DNA from: Campylobacter sp. MIT 21-1684
Lineage (GTDB): Bacteria; Campylobacterota; Campylobacteria; Campylobacterales; Campylobacteraceae
Direction: 5' to 3'
Length of the DNA stretch: 64,000 nt
Assembly: GCF_026241315.1 (NCBI RefSeq)
Contig: NZ_JAPHNA010000003.1
Location: 1 to 64,000 of the forward strand
Each line of letters begins with the position of its first letter. Position 1 is the stretch's first letter. Under the pieces are notes generated by a model. The model saw only the letters and a list, made by a program, of their open reading frames with translations. It was not told where the DNA came from and made no database searches. Shown here piece by piece: positions 45,173 through 54,178 of the stretch. The position numbers were made by a program, and so were the translations under genes.

Positions 45173-46183
45173 ATGTTAAGCGCCTCTCATTTAAAAGGTC
45201 TGATTTTTGTCGGTGTCATTACTTTAGTTAGTTTCTATTTAAGCACTCTTTCTTTATCGAAACAATTCCATATATCTGCACTTATTATAGGAATTGTATT
45301 TGGAGCCATTTTATCTTCATTCTATCATAAAAATCAAAAAAAATTTGAAAAAGGTGTTGTTTTTAGTAGTAAAAAACTCCTTCGATTTGGCATTATTTTA
45401 TACGGCTGTAACATTTCGCTTCTTGATATACAAAAAGTTGGATTTATAGGAATAATTTTAAGCGTCCTTGTAGTTTTCATAGTGCTGTGCATAGGAATTT
45501 ATTTCGGAACACAATGGCTTAAAATGGATAAAAAACTTGCTATTTTAATTAGTGGAGGTAGTGCCATTTGTGGTGCGGCAGCAGTATTAGCCCTAGAAAG
45601 TGCTATCAAAGCAAAACAAGAAAAAAGCGTTATAGCTGTTAGCAGTGTAGTTGTTTTTGGTTTCATTGCTATGCTGCTATACCCATTGCTCTATCTTCTC
45701 AATTTTATCCCTTTAACACCTATACAAGAAGGCATTTATTTAGGACTTAGTTTACACGAAGTAGCAAATGTCGTTGCAGCAGCCAATGCAATTAGCCAAG
45801 ATTGTGCAAATTTCGCACTCATTATAAAAATGGTACGAGTACTTTTACTTGTACCTGTACTTTTACTTGTACCACTTTTTTTAAGCAAAACTGACAAAGA
45901 ATCTCAAACAAAACTACATATACCTTGGTTTGCTTTATGGTTTTTAGCAATGATTATTCTCAATTCACTATTTCATTTGCCAAATGAACTCATAGAATTA
46001 TTGAAATTGCTTTGCATACTTTCTTTAACTGCGGCAATGGTTGCTTTAGGTTTAACAATTCACATTAAAGCTTTCGCTCAATTCGGAAAAGAAGCTTTTT
46101 TACTTGCATTATTTCTCTTTATTGTACTTTCATTTGGAGTTTTTTTTCTTGTCTTTACTGCTACGAATTTGAATTTGATTTAG
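45173..46183 (+). CDS. YeiH/UPF0324-family membrane protein
   Basis: 336 residues with about 10 membrane helices. The family features are SKKLLRFGIILYGCNISLLDIQKVG, ILISGGSAICGAAAVLALE and LSLHEVANVVAAANAIS. Some relatives take up sulfite, taurine breakdown products or thiosulfate; the substrate here is unknown. GAAGGA lies 10 bases upstream of the ATG. Last gene of the cheV-tal direction before a strand change. Confidence 0.85.
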   Translation: MLSASHLKGLIFVGVITLVSFYLSTLSLSKQFHISALIIGIVFGAILSSFYHKNQKKFEKGVVFSSKKLLRFGIILYGCNISLLDIQKVGFIGIILSVLVVFIVLCIGIYFGTQWLKMDKKLAILISGGSAICGAAAVLALESAIKAKQEKSVIAVSSVVVFGFIAMLLYPLLYLLNFIPLTPIQEGIYLGLSLHEVANVVAAANAISQDCANFALIIKMVRVLLLVPVLLLVPLFLSKTDKESQTKLHIPWFALWFLAMIILNSLFHLPNELIELLKLLCILSLTAAMVALGLTIHIKAFAQFGKEAFLLALFLFIVLSFGVFFLVFTATNLNLI

Positions 46184-46317
46184 ATTTGACTTCAACTGCA
46201 AGTTCGATATTTTGAATTTACATTATTTAATCTTGAAAGAATATTTGAAATTTCTTCTTCATTTTTAATTACAGAACCCTATTTATTTACCTTTGCTACT
46301 AATCAGTTTCAAAGATT

Positions 46318-46770
46318 TTAACGAATTTTTCTACGTCTTAATCTTGAGAGTTTGTAGATAACAGAAGACCGCCCTTCAAAAAATTCTTCATCAAGGATAA
46401 TGCCTTTATTTTTATCTATTATTTTCTTTGCCCAAGCTTCATCAAATTTTTTTCCGTGTGCATTTGCAGAACTTGAGTAAAACCACCCATTTTCAAGTAA
46501 AAATTGTCTGTGTTTGCCTTCGTGAACAACTCTTAAGGTTTTACCATTTGGATAAATAAAACTTGTTTTTTTAGCTTTTCTGACTAAATTTTTGTATTTA
46601 TTTGGTATGTGAGTAAAATTTTGAAGCTCACACAACCGTGCTATAGTGATTATACAAGGTTTATTTAAAGCTCTGTTTTTAATACGGTTTAAAAGCTCCT
46701 TGTTTTTACTTAAAAATCCTGCTGTTGTATCTGTTTGTGCTAGATAAATATAAGAATTTTTAACATCCAT
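46318..46770 (-). CDS. Short Sua5/YrdC-domain-like protein
   Basis: 150 residues. YIYLAQTDTTAGFLSKN near the N-terminus and YSSSANAHGKKFDE near 115-128 resemble the ATP/threonine-binding lips of Sua5/YrdC, but the protein is shorter than YrdC (about 190) and lacks several basic-patch residues. Campylobacter carry such a short paralogue whose function is unknown; whether it makes t6A precursor cannot be told. Monocistronic. Confidence 0.6.
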   Translation of the reverse strand: MDVKNSYIYLAQTDTTAGFLSKNKELLNRIKNRALNKPCIITIARLCELQNFTHIPNKYKNLVRKAKKTSFIYPNGKTLRVVHEGKHRQFLLENGWFYSSSANAHGKKFDEAWAKKIIDKNKGIILDEEFFEGRSSVIYKLSRLRRRKIR

Positions 46771-47075
46771 TCTTTTTCCTTTTTTTAAACTTTATAATAG
46801 CATATACTTTCAGAAAGCAAAAGAATTACAAAAAACATTATGTTTTATAATCATTTAGAGCTGTTTGCAATTGTCTCAAATTTAATAAATATAGATACAC
46901 GATATAATACAACAATTTTTATTTTTCAAAAAAGCTTTCAGTTTATTTCTCTATTGAAATTAAACTTTGTGTATAATAAAATTCAATACAATAAAAACAA
47001 TCATTTGTTTAAAAACAGAAAATCTTAATGAGAGAGATTTTAACAAAAGAAAACATTACTATTAAAGGCTTTACA
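46771..47075. other. AT-rich intergenic region with two TATAAT boxes
   Basis: 305 bases without a convincing gene. A 62-codon open frame at 46840 has no ribosome site and no recognisable content. TATAAT occurs at 46903 and 46972, both on the plus strand, before bcp. Minus-strand TATTAT near 46795 may serve the YrdC-like gene. Confidence 0.6.
46972..46977 (+). promoter_or_regulatory. -10 element upstream of bcp
   Basis: TATAAT preceded by TTTGTG, a Campylobacter-like extended -10, about 100 bases before the preferred bcp ATG at 47076. The similar hexamer at 46903 is a second candidate. Confidence 0.5.
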
Positions 47076-47534
47076 ATGAAGATACTACAAAAAGGCGACA
47101 AAGCACCAGAATTTGAGCTTTTAGATCAAGACGGTATAGCAGTATCGTTAAAAAATTTTATCGGAAAAAAAGTTATTATCTATTTTTATCCTAAAGATGA
47201 CACTCCAGGTTGCACCACAGAAGCTTGTGATTTTAGCGGTTTATATAAAAACTTTTTAGAAAAAAATACTGTGATTATAGGTATTAGCCCTGACAGTACT
47301 ATAAGTCATAAAAACTTTGCAAAAAAATTTAATCTGTCTCATATACTCTTAAGCGATACAAATAAAGAAGTAGCTAAAGCTTATGGAGTCTGGGGGTTAA
47401 AGAAAAATTATGGAAAAGAATATGAAGGAATTATTCGTTCAACTTTTATACTCGATGAAAAAGGCACAATAGTCCAAATTTATAGCAATGTGCGAGTAAA
47501 AGAACACGCTATAAAAGTACTTGGGAATTTATAG
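47076..47534 (+). CDS. bcp: Thiol peroxidase/peroxiredoxin Bcp
   Basis: 152 residues from the ATG at 47076; the 16-residue upstream extension has no conserved sequence. Motifs: FELLDQDGIAVSLKNF, YFYPKDDTPGCTTEACDFSGLY (peroxidatic Cys in GCTTEAC with resolving Cys 5 residues on), LKKNYGKEYEGIIRSTFILDEKG. Reduces hydroperoxides. Its stop overlaps the queH GTG by one base. Confidence 0.93.
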   Translation: MKILQKGDKAPEFELLDQDGIAVSLKNFIGKKVIIYFYPKDDTPGCTTEACDFSGLYKNFLEKNTVIIGISPDSTISHKNFAKKFNLSHILLSDTNKEVAKAYGVWGLKKNYGKEYEGIIRSTFILDEKGTIVQIYSNVRVKEHAIKVLGNL

Positions 47535-48613
47535 TGCTTGTTCATATTTGTTGTAGCGTTGATTCTCACTATTTTATACAAGAATTAAGACTTGCATATC
47601 CAAAAGAAAAAATTATAGCTTATTTTTACGACCCTAATATTCATCCTTACAGTGAATATGAGTTACGATTTTTAGATGTTAAACGTAGCTGCGAAAAACT
47701 TGGTATAAAACTTTACAAAGGTAAATACGAATATGAAAAATGGCTTAATGCTGTAAAAGGATTTGAAAATGAACCTGAAAAAGGAGCAAGGTGTGAAATT
47801 TGTTTTGACGTCCGTATGCAAGATTCTGTGAAATTCGCAAAAAAGATGAAAGAAACAAAACTCACAACAACTCTTCTAACAAGTCCAAAAAAAGACTTAA
47901 AACAACTCCAAAAAGCCTTACAAAAAGAATGTGATCCGTTTGGCATTGAATTTATTGCTCCTGATTTTCGTAAAAATGGCGGGACACAAAAACAATTTGC
48001 TTTAGCAAAAAAGGAAATGCTGTACCATCAGGACTATTGTGGATGCCTTTATGGACTTAAAAAACAAAAAGAAAATAAAAATCTTATTGATGAGTTGCTC
48101 TCACCTATTAATGCTCAGATTCTTCCTGCTAGCATAGAAGAAAGGATAGCTCTCTATAAAAAAGTGTGCGACTTGGAAAAAAAGAAAAATACTTTTGAAA
48201 TCGTAAGAGAAAAATTCCTCAACTACCGACTTTTAAGCGGCTTAGTGCAAAGAGATAAAAAGGCTGTAAAAAGTGCTATTTTATTTTACTCTCATTTTAA
48301 AAACTCTTATACAAAATTCACTTTAAATGGAGACATCAAAGGTTTGTATAAAAGCACAAAAGATGAGATATGTTTTTTGGATTTTGAGTATTTTAACGCT
48401 CTTTGCAAACACAAATTTCAAGATTTTGAAGAAATTTTTACACGACCTTTGAAAATCAAACAAGAAATCAAACTAAGGCAAAAACTTTTTGGTCCGTATA
48501 ATCTCTCTCCTATTATTATACTAGAACGCATTAATGGCGGTAAGTATGAGATAAAAGCAAAAAGTGAAATTTATTTTGATGTAAAAGAAAAGATTGTAGT
48601 ACGAAAAACTTAA
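47534..48613 (+). CDS. queH: Epoxyqueuosine reductase QueH-like (DUF208), with long C-terminal extension
   Basis: 359 residues; starts GTG sharing a base with the bcp stop. The N-terminal half (about 1-180) is QueH: LVHICCSVDSHYF, KGARCEICFDVRM, TTLLTSPKKDL, and HQDYCGCLYGLKKQ. QueH completes queuosine in tRNA. The usual CCxPC motif reads CCSVDS, so one Cys is replaced, as in other Campylobacterota. The C-terminal half (about 185-359) is basic, Lys-rich, and of unknown fold. Confidence 0.82.
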   Translation: MLVHICCSVDSHYFIQELRLAYPKEKIIAYFYDPNIHPYSEYELRFLDVKRSCEKLGIKLYKGKYEYEKWLNAVKGFENEPEKGARCEICFDVRMQDSVKFAKKMKETKLTTTLLTSPKKDLKQLQKALQKECDPFGIEFIAPDFRKNGGTQKQFALAKKEMLYHQDYCGCLYGLKKQKENKNLIDELLSPINAQILPASIEERIALYKKVCDLEKKKNTFEIVREKFLNYRLLSGLVQRDKKAVKSAILFYSHFKNSYTKFTLNGDIKGLYKSTKDEICFLDFEYFNALCKHKFQDFEEIFTRPLKIKQEIKLRQKLFGPYNLSPIIILERINGGKYEIKAKSEIYFDVKEKIVVRKT

Positions 48614-48663
48614 AAATTTCTGCAAAAATTTGTTTTATTAATGGAAATTTAAATGATTTTTTA

Positions 48664-48669
48664 TATAAT
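48664..48669 (+). promoter_or_regulatory. -10 element upstream of fabZ
   Basis: TATAAT 42 bases before the fabZ ATG with a T-rich upstream region (TTTTTTATA). Probable head promoter of fabZ-lpxA-clpX-mreB-mreC. Confidence 0.55.
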
Positions 48670-48710
48670 AAAATTCTCAATTCTTAAAATAAAAAGGTCT
48701 TTTAAAAAGA

Positions 48711-49151
48711 ATGATAGACACGATGCAAATCCAGATGGTTTTACCGCACCGATATCCTTTTTTACTTGTCGATAGAATTACCGAACTCAAAAAAGGCGAA
48801 TGTGTTAAAGGATATAAAAATATTAGTATAAATGAACAAATATTTATAGGGCATTTCCCACAACATCCAATTTATCCGGGCGTACTTATCTTAGAAGGAA
48901 TGGCACAGACAGGTGGCGTTTTAGCTTTTGAAAGCATGGAAAACAAAACTGATCCAAAAAATAAAGTGGTTTATTTTACAGGTATAGACGGAGCAAAATT
49001 TAGAAATCCTGTACGCCCCGGTGATAGACTTGATTATGAAATGCAAGTAATGAAAAATCGCGGGAGTATGTGGATTTTTAAAGGTAAAGCCTTTGTAGAT
49101 GGAAATTTAGTCGCTGAGGCTGAGCTAAAAGCTATGATAGTGGATAAATAA
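48711..49151 (+). CDS. fabZ: (3R)-hydroxyacyl-ACP dehydratase FabZ
   Basis: 146 residues, hot-dog fold. The motifs are [15 protein letters not shown], the catalytic His-Glu pair in [23 protein letters not shown], and [12 protein letters not shown]. Dehydrates 3-hydroxyacyl-ACP in fatty acid elongation. Its stop shares a base with lpxA, the usual fabZ-lpxA coupling that balances fatty acid and lipid A synthesis. Confidence 0.97.
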   Translation: MIDTMQIQMVLPHRYPFLLVDRITELKKGECVKGYKNISINEQIFIGHFPQHPIYPGVLILEGMAQTGGVLAFESMENKTDPKNKVVYFTGIDGAKFRNPVRPGDRLDYEMQVMKNRGSMWIFKGKAFVDGNLVAEAELKAMIVDK

Positions 49152-49942
49152 TGAGACAAGTACACCCAAGTGCTGTTGTTGAAGATGGGGCTGTTTTAGG
49201 CGATGATGTTGTCATAGAAGCATATGCCTATGTGAGTAAAGAAGCTAAAATAGGCAATAAAGTTGTTATTAAACAAGGTGCTAGGATACTTTCAGATACT
49301 ACTATTGGAGATTTTTCTCGGGTATTTTCTTATGCTATTGTAGGCGATATACCTCAAGACATTTCCTATAAAGACGAACAGAAAACAGGTGTAATAATAG
49401 GAAAAAATGCTACTATTAGAGAATTTGTTACAATCAATTCAGGTACAACAAAAGGCGATGGTTTTACTCGCATTGGCGATAATGCTTTCATTATGGCTTA
49501 CTCGCATATAGCTCACGATTGCCTCTTAGGCGATAATGTAATTTTAGCTAATAATGCTACTTTAGGTGGGCATATAGAACTAGGGTCATATGTCGTTATC
49601 GGGGGTCTTACCCCTGTTCACCAATTTGTCAAAATTGGGGAGTATTCGATGATAGCAGGAGGTTCTGCGCTTTCGCAAGACATAGTACCTTTTTGCCTAG
49701 CAGAAGGTAACAGAGCTAGTATTAGAAGTTTAAATTTGGTAGGAATTCGTCGCCATTTTGATAAAGAACAAGTAGAAATTTTAACTAAGGCTTATAGAAT
49801 GCTATTTAGACAAGGGGATTTAAAAGAAAACGCAAAAATCTTGCTTCAAAATGAAAGCAATGAAAATGTTCGCAAAATGTGTCATTTCATACTAGAAACC
49901 AAACGCGGAATCCCTGTGTATAGAGGAAAAAATAATGGCTAG
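49151..49942 (+). CDS. lpxA: UDP-N-acetylglucosamine acyltransferase LpxA
   Basis: 263 residues, left-handed parallel beta-helix with hexapeptide repeats over the first about 190 residues ([22 protein letters not shown]...). Catalytic His in AYSHIAHDC, and the C-terminal helical domain [16 protein letters not shown]. First step of lipid A synthesis. Overlaps fabZ by 1 base and clpX by 8 bases. Confidence 0.97.
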   Translation: MRQVHPSAVVEDGAVLGDDVVIEAYAYVSKEAKIGNKVVIKQGARILSDTTIGDFSRVFSYAIVGDIPQDISYKDEQKTGVIIGKNATIREFVTINSGTTKGDGFTRIGDNAFIMAYSHIAHDCLLGDNVILANNATLGGHIELGSYVVIGGLTPVHQFVKIGEYSMIAGGSALSQDIVPFCLAEGNRASIRSLNLVGIRRHFDKEQVEILTKAYRMLFRQGDLKENAKILLQNESNENVRKMCHFILETKRGIPVYRGKNNG

Positions 49943-51161
49943 AAAATGCAGTTTTTGTGCTGAAAATGAAAATACAGGAAGAAGAATTTTAGCAAATGAA
50001 CACGATGATGCTTTCATTTGCGAGTACTGTGTTGAAGGAGCATATGGTATTATTTTTGGTGAAGAAAAAGCTTTCAAAAAACCTCAACATCAAGAACATA
50101 TAGACTTTAAAACTCTCACTCCAAAAAAACTCAAAGCCTATTTAGACAAATATATTATAGGGCAAGAAAAGGCAAAAAAAATTTTTAGTGTAGGCGTTTA
50201 TAATCATTATAAACGTTTATTTCGTAGCGATTTAGAAAATGATGACACTGAACTTTCTAAATCAAATATTCTCCTAGTAGGTCCCACAGGGAGTGGAAAA
50301 ACTCTACTTGCTCAAACTTTAGCAAAATTTTTAGACCTTCCTTTAGCTATTTGTGATGCAACTTCACTTACAGAAGCTGGATATGTGGGTGAGGATGTCG
50401 AAAATATCCTTACTAGACTTTTACAAGCAGCAGATGGTGATATAGAAAAGGCACAAAAAGGTATAGTTTTTATTGATGAAATTGACAAAATCGCTAGAAT
50501 GAGCGAAAATCGTTCAATCACTCGGGATGTGAGTGGCGAAGGAGTACAACAAGCTTTGCTTAAAATTATAGAAGGAAGTGTAGTGAACATACCACCAAAA
50601 GGTGGAAGAAAACATCCAAATCAAGACTTTATCCAAATTGATACTTCAAATATTCTATTCGTTTGCGGTGGAGCATTTGATGGACTCGAAACCATACTTA
50701 AACGCAAAATTGGCGATAAAATTGTAGGCTTTTTTGATGAGAAAAATGAAAACACTGAAAAAAAACTCTTAGAAAATATAGAACCTGATGACTTGATACA
50801 TTTTGGTTTAATCCCAGAACTCATAGGACGTTTGCATATCATCGCTTGTTTAAACGAACTTGATGAAAAGGATATGGTAAGAATATTAAGCGAACCAAAA
50901 AATGCTATTATCAAGCAGTATCAAAAACTTTTCGCTATCGATGGAGTCAATTTACAATTTGAAAAAGAATCTTTACAGGCAATCGCTCAACTAGCTTTAG
51001 AAAGAAAAACAGGAGCGAGAGGATTAAGGAGTATTATCGAAGAAATAATGATTGATTTGATGTTTGAACTGCCCGAATATAAGGATTATGATATTATCAT
51101 TACAAAAGAAGTAGTTTGCGAGGGTGCCAAAGCCTTGCTTGTAAAAAGAAAAATCAGTTAA
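49935..51161 (+). CDS. clpX: ClpX, ATP-dependent unfoldase of ClpXP
   Basis: 408 residues. N-terminal zinc domain with [11 protein letters not shown]...FICEYC (four Cys), Walker [10 protein letters not shown], pore loop GYVGED, Walker [12 protein letters not shown], sensor/arginine region LIPELIGRL. Unfolds substrates for ClpP. It is in the fabZ-lpxA-clpX-mreB order usual for Campylobacter. Confidence 0.97.
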   Translation: MARKCSFCAENENTGRRILANEHDDAFICEYCVEGAYGIIFGEEKAFKKPQHQEHIDFKTLTPKKLKAYLDKYIIGQEKAKKIFSVGVYNHYKRLFRSDLENDDTELSKSNILLVGPTGSGKTLLAQTLAKFLDLPLAICDATSLTEAGYVGEDVENILTRLLQAADGDIEKAQKGIVFIDEIDKIARMSENRSITRDVSGEGVQQALLKIIEGSVVNIPPKGGRKHPNQDFIQIDTSNILFVCGGAFDGLETILKRKIGDKIVGFFDEKNENTEKKLLENIEPDDLIHFGLIPELIGRLHIIACLNELDEKDMVRILSEPKNAIIKQYQKLFAIDGVNLQFEKESLQAIAQLALERKTGARGLRSIIEEIMIDLMFELPEYKDYDIIITKEVVCEGAKALLVKRKIS

Positions 51162-51176
51162 ATTGAAGGATATAAA

Positions 51177-52214
51177 ATGATATTAGACCAGCTTATAGGA
51201 TTTTTTTCAAGTGACATGGGAATAGATCTAGGCACTGCAAACACTTTAGTTTTAGTGAAAGATAAAGGAATAGTTATTAACGAGCCCTCAGTTGTAGCAG
51301 TAGAACGAGAAAGATATGGAAGTAAAGCTAAAATACTCGCTGTAGGCAAAGAAGCAAAAGAAATGGTAGGAAAAACTCCGGGTAATATTGAAGCCATTCG
51401 TCCTATGAAAGATGGTGTTATAGCTGATTTTGATATGACTGAAAAAATGATTCGCTATTTTATAGAAAAAACACATCGTAGAAAAAGTTTTTTGCGACCA
51501 AGAATCATCATCTCTGTCCCTTATGGTCTTACTCAAGTGGAAAGAAAAGCTGTGAAAGAAAGTGCTTTGAGTGCTGGAGCTAGAGAGGTTTTTTTAATAG
51601 AAGAACCTATGGCAGCAGCTATTGGAGCAAATTTACCTATACAAGAGCCTAAAGGAAATTTAGTCGTAGATATTGGTGGTGGAACAACTGAGATCGGAGT
51701 CATCTCTTTAGGTGGTTTAGTTATTTCTAAATCCATACGTACAGCTGGAGATAAACTTGATATGAGTATTATAAATTATGTTAAAGAAAAATACAATCTT
51801 GTTATCGGTGAGCGAACCGCAGAAGAAATTAAAATTGCAATAGGTTCAGCCATACAACTTCCAAAAGAACTTTCTATAATTGTAAAAGGAAGAGATCAGG
51901 TTAGCGGATTGCTTAGCCGAATAGAACTTACAAGCGAAGATGTAAGAGAAGCAATGAGAGAGTATTTAAAAGAAGTGGCAGATGCCTTAAAAATGGTACT
52001 TGAAATGATGCCACCTGATTTAGCTTCAGATATTGTTGAAAATGGTGTTGTTTTAACAGGAGGCGGTGCTTTAATTCGAGGACTTGATAAATATCTTTCC
52101 GAAGTTGTACGTTTACCTGTTTATGTTTCTGATGAACCGCTTCTTGCTGTTGCAAAAGGAACAGGCAAAGCTTTAGAGGAGATTATATTATTGCAACAGC
52201 TTACAAATGAATAA
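51177..52214 (+). CDS. mreB: Rod-shape actin-like protein MreB
   Basis: 345 residues, actin-like ATPase: phosphate 1 loop [30 protein letters not shown], phosphate 2 [12 protein letters not shown], and C-terminal [13 protein letters not shown]. Directs lateral wall synthesis in helical cells. Its ATG follows clpX by 15 bases and its stop overlaps mreC by 8 bases. Confidence 0.97.
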   Translation: MILDQLIGFFSSDMGIDLGTANTLVLVKDKGIVINEPSVVAVERERYGSKAKILAVGKEAKEMVGKTPGNIEAIRPMKDGVIADFDMTEKMIRYFIEKTHRRKSFLRPRIIISVPYGLTQVERKAVKESALSAGAREVFLIEEPMAAAIGANLPIQEPKGNLVVDIGGGTTEIGVISLGGLVISKSIRTAGDKLDMSIINYVKEKYNLVIGERTAEEIKIAIGSAIQLPKELSIIVKGRDQVSGLLSRIELTSEDVREAMREYLKEVADALKMVLEMMPPDLASDIVENGVVLTGGGALIRGLDKYLSEVVRLPVYVSDEPLLAVAKGTGKALEEIILLQQLTNE

Positions 52215-52953
52215 AATCCATTATATTCTTATTCTAGTCTTTTTAGTCTTGATTTCATTTTATTATGGAGGATTTATTAAAAAAAATGTTCTTTCTGTAA
52301 ATAATTTCATCATAGAAAATATTTATGAAGCAAAAGATTATATCGCAAATGCAATCTCTAAACATTTTAATCAAGCTAAACAAATTAGCCTCTTAAAAAA
52401 AAGGAATGAGGAATTAGAACGTACAAGCATCTTAGCTACAACCTTTGCCAATGAACTTAACAGACTACTAGAAGATAAGAATTCCACTCAATATTTTCCG
52501 CACATTTCTTTAGTAAAAACCATTTCTTATGTACAGATTAATGACTATAAAAAACTTTGGCTTAATTTGTTTGAAAGTAAATCTGCTAAAATTAAAGGCT
52601 TGATCTATAATGGATACACAGCAGGTATTGCTATCAACAAAGATGGAAGAGCTATGGCTCTTTTACAAGGCGATGAGAAATGTATTTTCTCTGTTTATAT
52701 AGGAAAAAATAAATCCCCGGGACTCATACAAGGAAAAAATGGAATGGTTGTTGTTCGTTATATCCCAAAATGGGCAGAAGTAGATATTAATGATGAAATT
52801 CTAACAAGCGGTCTTGATAATATTTTTTTTCCGGGAATACCCGTAGGTATAGTAAGCAAAATCAACAATGAGGACATGTATAAAAGCGTTGAAGTAAAAC
52901 CGTATGCCGAATTAAACACACCTTCATATTTATACATAGTTGATAAATTTTAA
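52207..52953 (+). CDS. mreC: Rod-shape protein MreC
   Basis: 248 residues: short cytoplasmic start, one membrane helix (about 5-23), a coiled coil (about 55-90), then the periplasmic beta-barrel core starting [26 protein letters not shown], with [15 protein letters not shown] near the end. A PglB sequon DKNST at Asn92 is periplasmic. mreB-mreC end the clpX string; no mreD follows, as in other Campylobacterota. Confidence 0.94.
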   Translation: MNKIHYILILVFLVLISFYYGGFIKKNVLSVNNFIIENIYEAKDYIANAISKHFNQAKQISLLKKRNEELERTSILATTFANELNRLLEDKNSTQYFPHISLVKTISYVQINDYKKLWLNLFESKSAKIKGLIYNGYTAGIAINKDGRAMALLQGDEKCIFSVYIGKNKSPGLIQGKNGMVVVRYIPKWAEVDINDEILTSGLDNIFFPGIPVGIVSKINNEDMYKSVEVKPYAELNTPSYLYIVDKF

Positions 52954-53000
52954 AACAAAATTTTAGATATTTGTGCTTCTAATACATTACTATATAAGTT

Positions 53001-53013
53001 TTACAATATGTAA
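53001..53013. promoter_or_regulatory. Inverted repeat TTACA-N3-TGTAA downstream of regulator
   Basis: TTACAATATGTAA, a perfect 5-bp inverted repeat with three central bases, 5 bases beyond the stop of the regulator gene and 47 after mreC. It has the same arms as the copy before the regulator start. Could be an operator copy. Confidence 0.4.
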
Positions 53014-53018
53014 TTTCG

Positions 53019-53942
53019 TTACAAATCAACACTTAAACTTTTAAAAAATAATTTTCCATATTCCGTTTTTTCATCAAGAAAAATACAACTTTGTTGGAGA
53101 CTAAGATTTTGATTTAAACATTCTAGTAAAAGCTCCATTATCATAACCGATTCTTTTGGGTTAATATGAATTGGACAGTGTTTTGCATTGGTATAATAAT
53201 GATGAATTTTTTTGACAAGAGTTGCATTTTTGATCTCCACAAGCATCATTTCTAAAGGTACTTTAAAAAACAAAGAATTATTCTTTATATTTATAGAAAG
53301 ATAAAACATATCCCAACCATAAATTTTTTTATCATAAGAATCAAAAAAATATAAGTTTTTATTAAGATTATCTTTAAAAATTTGTATCATTAAGTCTAAA
53401 ATTGCTTGTTTCTGCTCTCTTGTGTAAAAATTACCCAAAGGAGAAAAACAGAATTCAAGTAAAGATTTTATAGAATACCACTCACTTGCCATAAAAGAGT
53501 AATTTCTCATTTTTTCACCTCTTTTTATACGGTAGAATCGAGCTTCATCATTATCAAAATTATGATACACAGAAGGAGCTATAAAATCTCTATAAGCAGG
53601 ATTTGGAAAAGCAGGATGTAAAATAAGGGATCCTTCGCTTTCATTTTCAAAGATATATTTTAAACCTTCAGCATATCCTTCGCTAATAATGCGAATTTCA
53701 TCATTTTTAATTTTATGTAGCATTGAGTAAAATTCATCTTTTTCACTCTCCCAAATTTCCAAAGGATAACGAAAAAATTCACAAATTCTCTTTTTACTTT
53801 CAAAATCAAGCTCTTTTTCTTCTCTATCATCAAGCCATTTTGTAACTGTTCTTCTATCTTTTTGAAGTATATTTGCAAATTTGCTCATACTCAAATCTGA
53901 TTTTTTAAAAATTTCAAGCAATCTTTCTTTTGAATTAAACAT
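53019..53942 (-). CDS. HTH regulator with unknown C-terminal domain, divergent from prp operon
   Basis: 307 residues. The N-terminal 50 residues form an XRE-like helix-turn-helix (MSKFANILQKDRRTVTKWLDD); residues about 65-307 are an aromatic-rich domain I do not recognise (LILHPAFPNPAYRDF, MASEWYSIKSLL, GWDMFYLSI). It lacks the AAA+ and sigma54 motifs of PrpR. Its gene points away from prpE with 236 bases between starts, and a TTACA-N3-TGTAA repeat stands 26 bases before its ATG. A regulator of the propionate genes is the obvious inference; it is not proven. GGAGGA sits somewhat far (about 12 bases) upstream. Confidence 0.72.
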   Translation of the reverse strand: MFNSKERLLEIFKKSDLSMSKFANILQKDRRTVTKWLDDREEKELDFESKKRICEFFRYPLEIWESEKDEFYSMLHKIKNDEIRIISEGYAEGLKYIFENESEGSLILHPAFPNPAYRDFIAPSVYHNFDNDEARFYRIKRGEKMRNYSFMASEWYSIKSLLEFCFSPLGNFYTREQKQAILDLMIQIFKDNLNKNLYFFDSYDKKIYGWDMFYLSINIKNNSLFFKVPLEMMLVEIKNATLVKKIHHYYTNAKHCPIHINPKESVMIMELLLECLNQNLSLQQSCIFLDEKTEYGKLFFKSLSVDL

Positions 53943-53967
53943 AATTTTATCCCAAATCCTCCAAATG

Positions 53968-53980
53968 TTACATTATGTAA
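53968..53980. promoter_or_regulatory. Inverted repeat TTACA-N3-TGTAA upstream of regulator
   Basis: TTACATTATGTAA is an almost perfect palindrome (6-bp arms TTACAT/ATGTAA around one T). It overlaps the expected promoter region of the regulator gene, suggesting autoregulation. The prpE -10 box is 162 bases further. Confidence 0.45.
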
Positions 53981-54141
53981 TAATTAATTGCAATAAACTT
54001 GTTTATTTTAAGAAAATTCTAGCAAATATTTTTGACAAACAACTAAAAATTGCTAAAAAATTGTTCAAAAATATTTTTATTCGTTTTGAAACAATACAAA
54101 ATGTTATAAAACATAACCTTTTCTTTTTTTTGCAAAACTCT

Positions 54142-54147
54142 TATAAT
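54142..54147 (+). promoter_or_regulatory. -10 element of the prp operon
   Basis: TATAAT 32 bases before the prpE ATG, preceded by a T-rich run and TTTTGCAAAA. A partial inverted repeat ATGTT-ATAA-AACAT at 54101-54114 lies just upstream of it and could be a regulator site. Confidence 0.55.
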
Positions 54148-54178
54148 GTTTCCTATATCATCATTGAAAGGAAGTTTT

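Noticed and set aside
46840-47028. 62-codon frame before bcp
   Set aside because: Low-complexity Asn/Phe/Ile content, no ribosome site, and it spans two TATAAT boxes; judged a promoter region.
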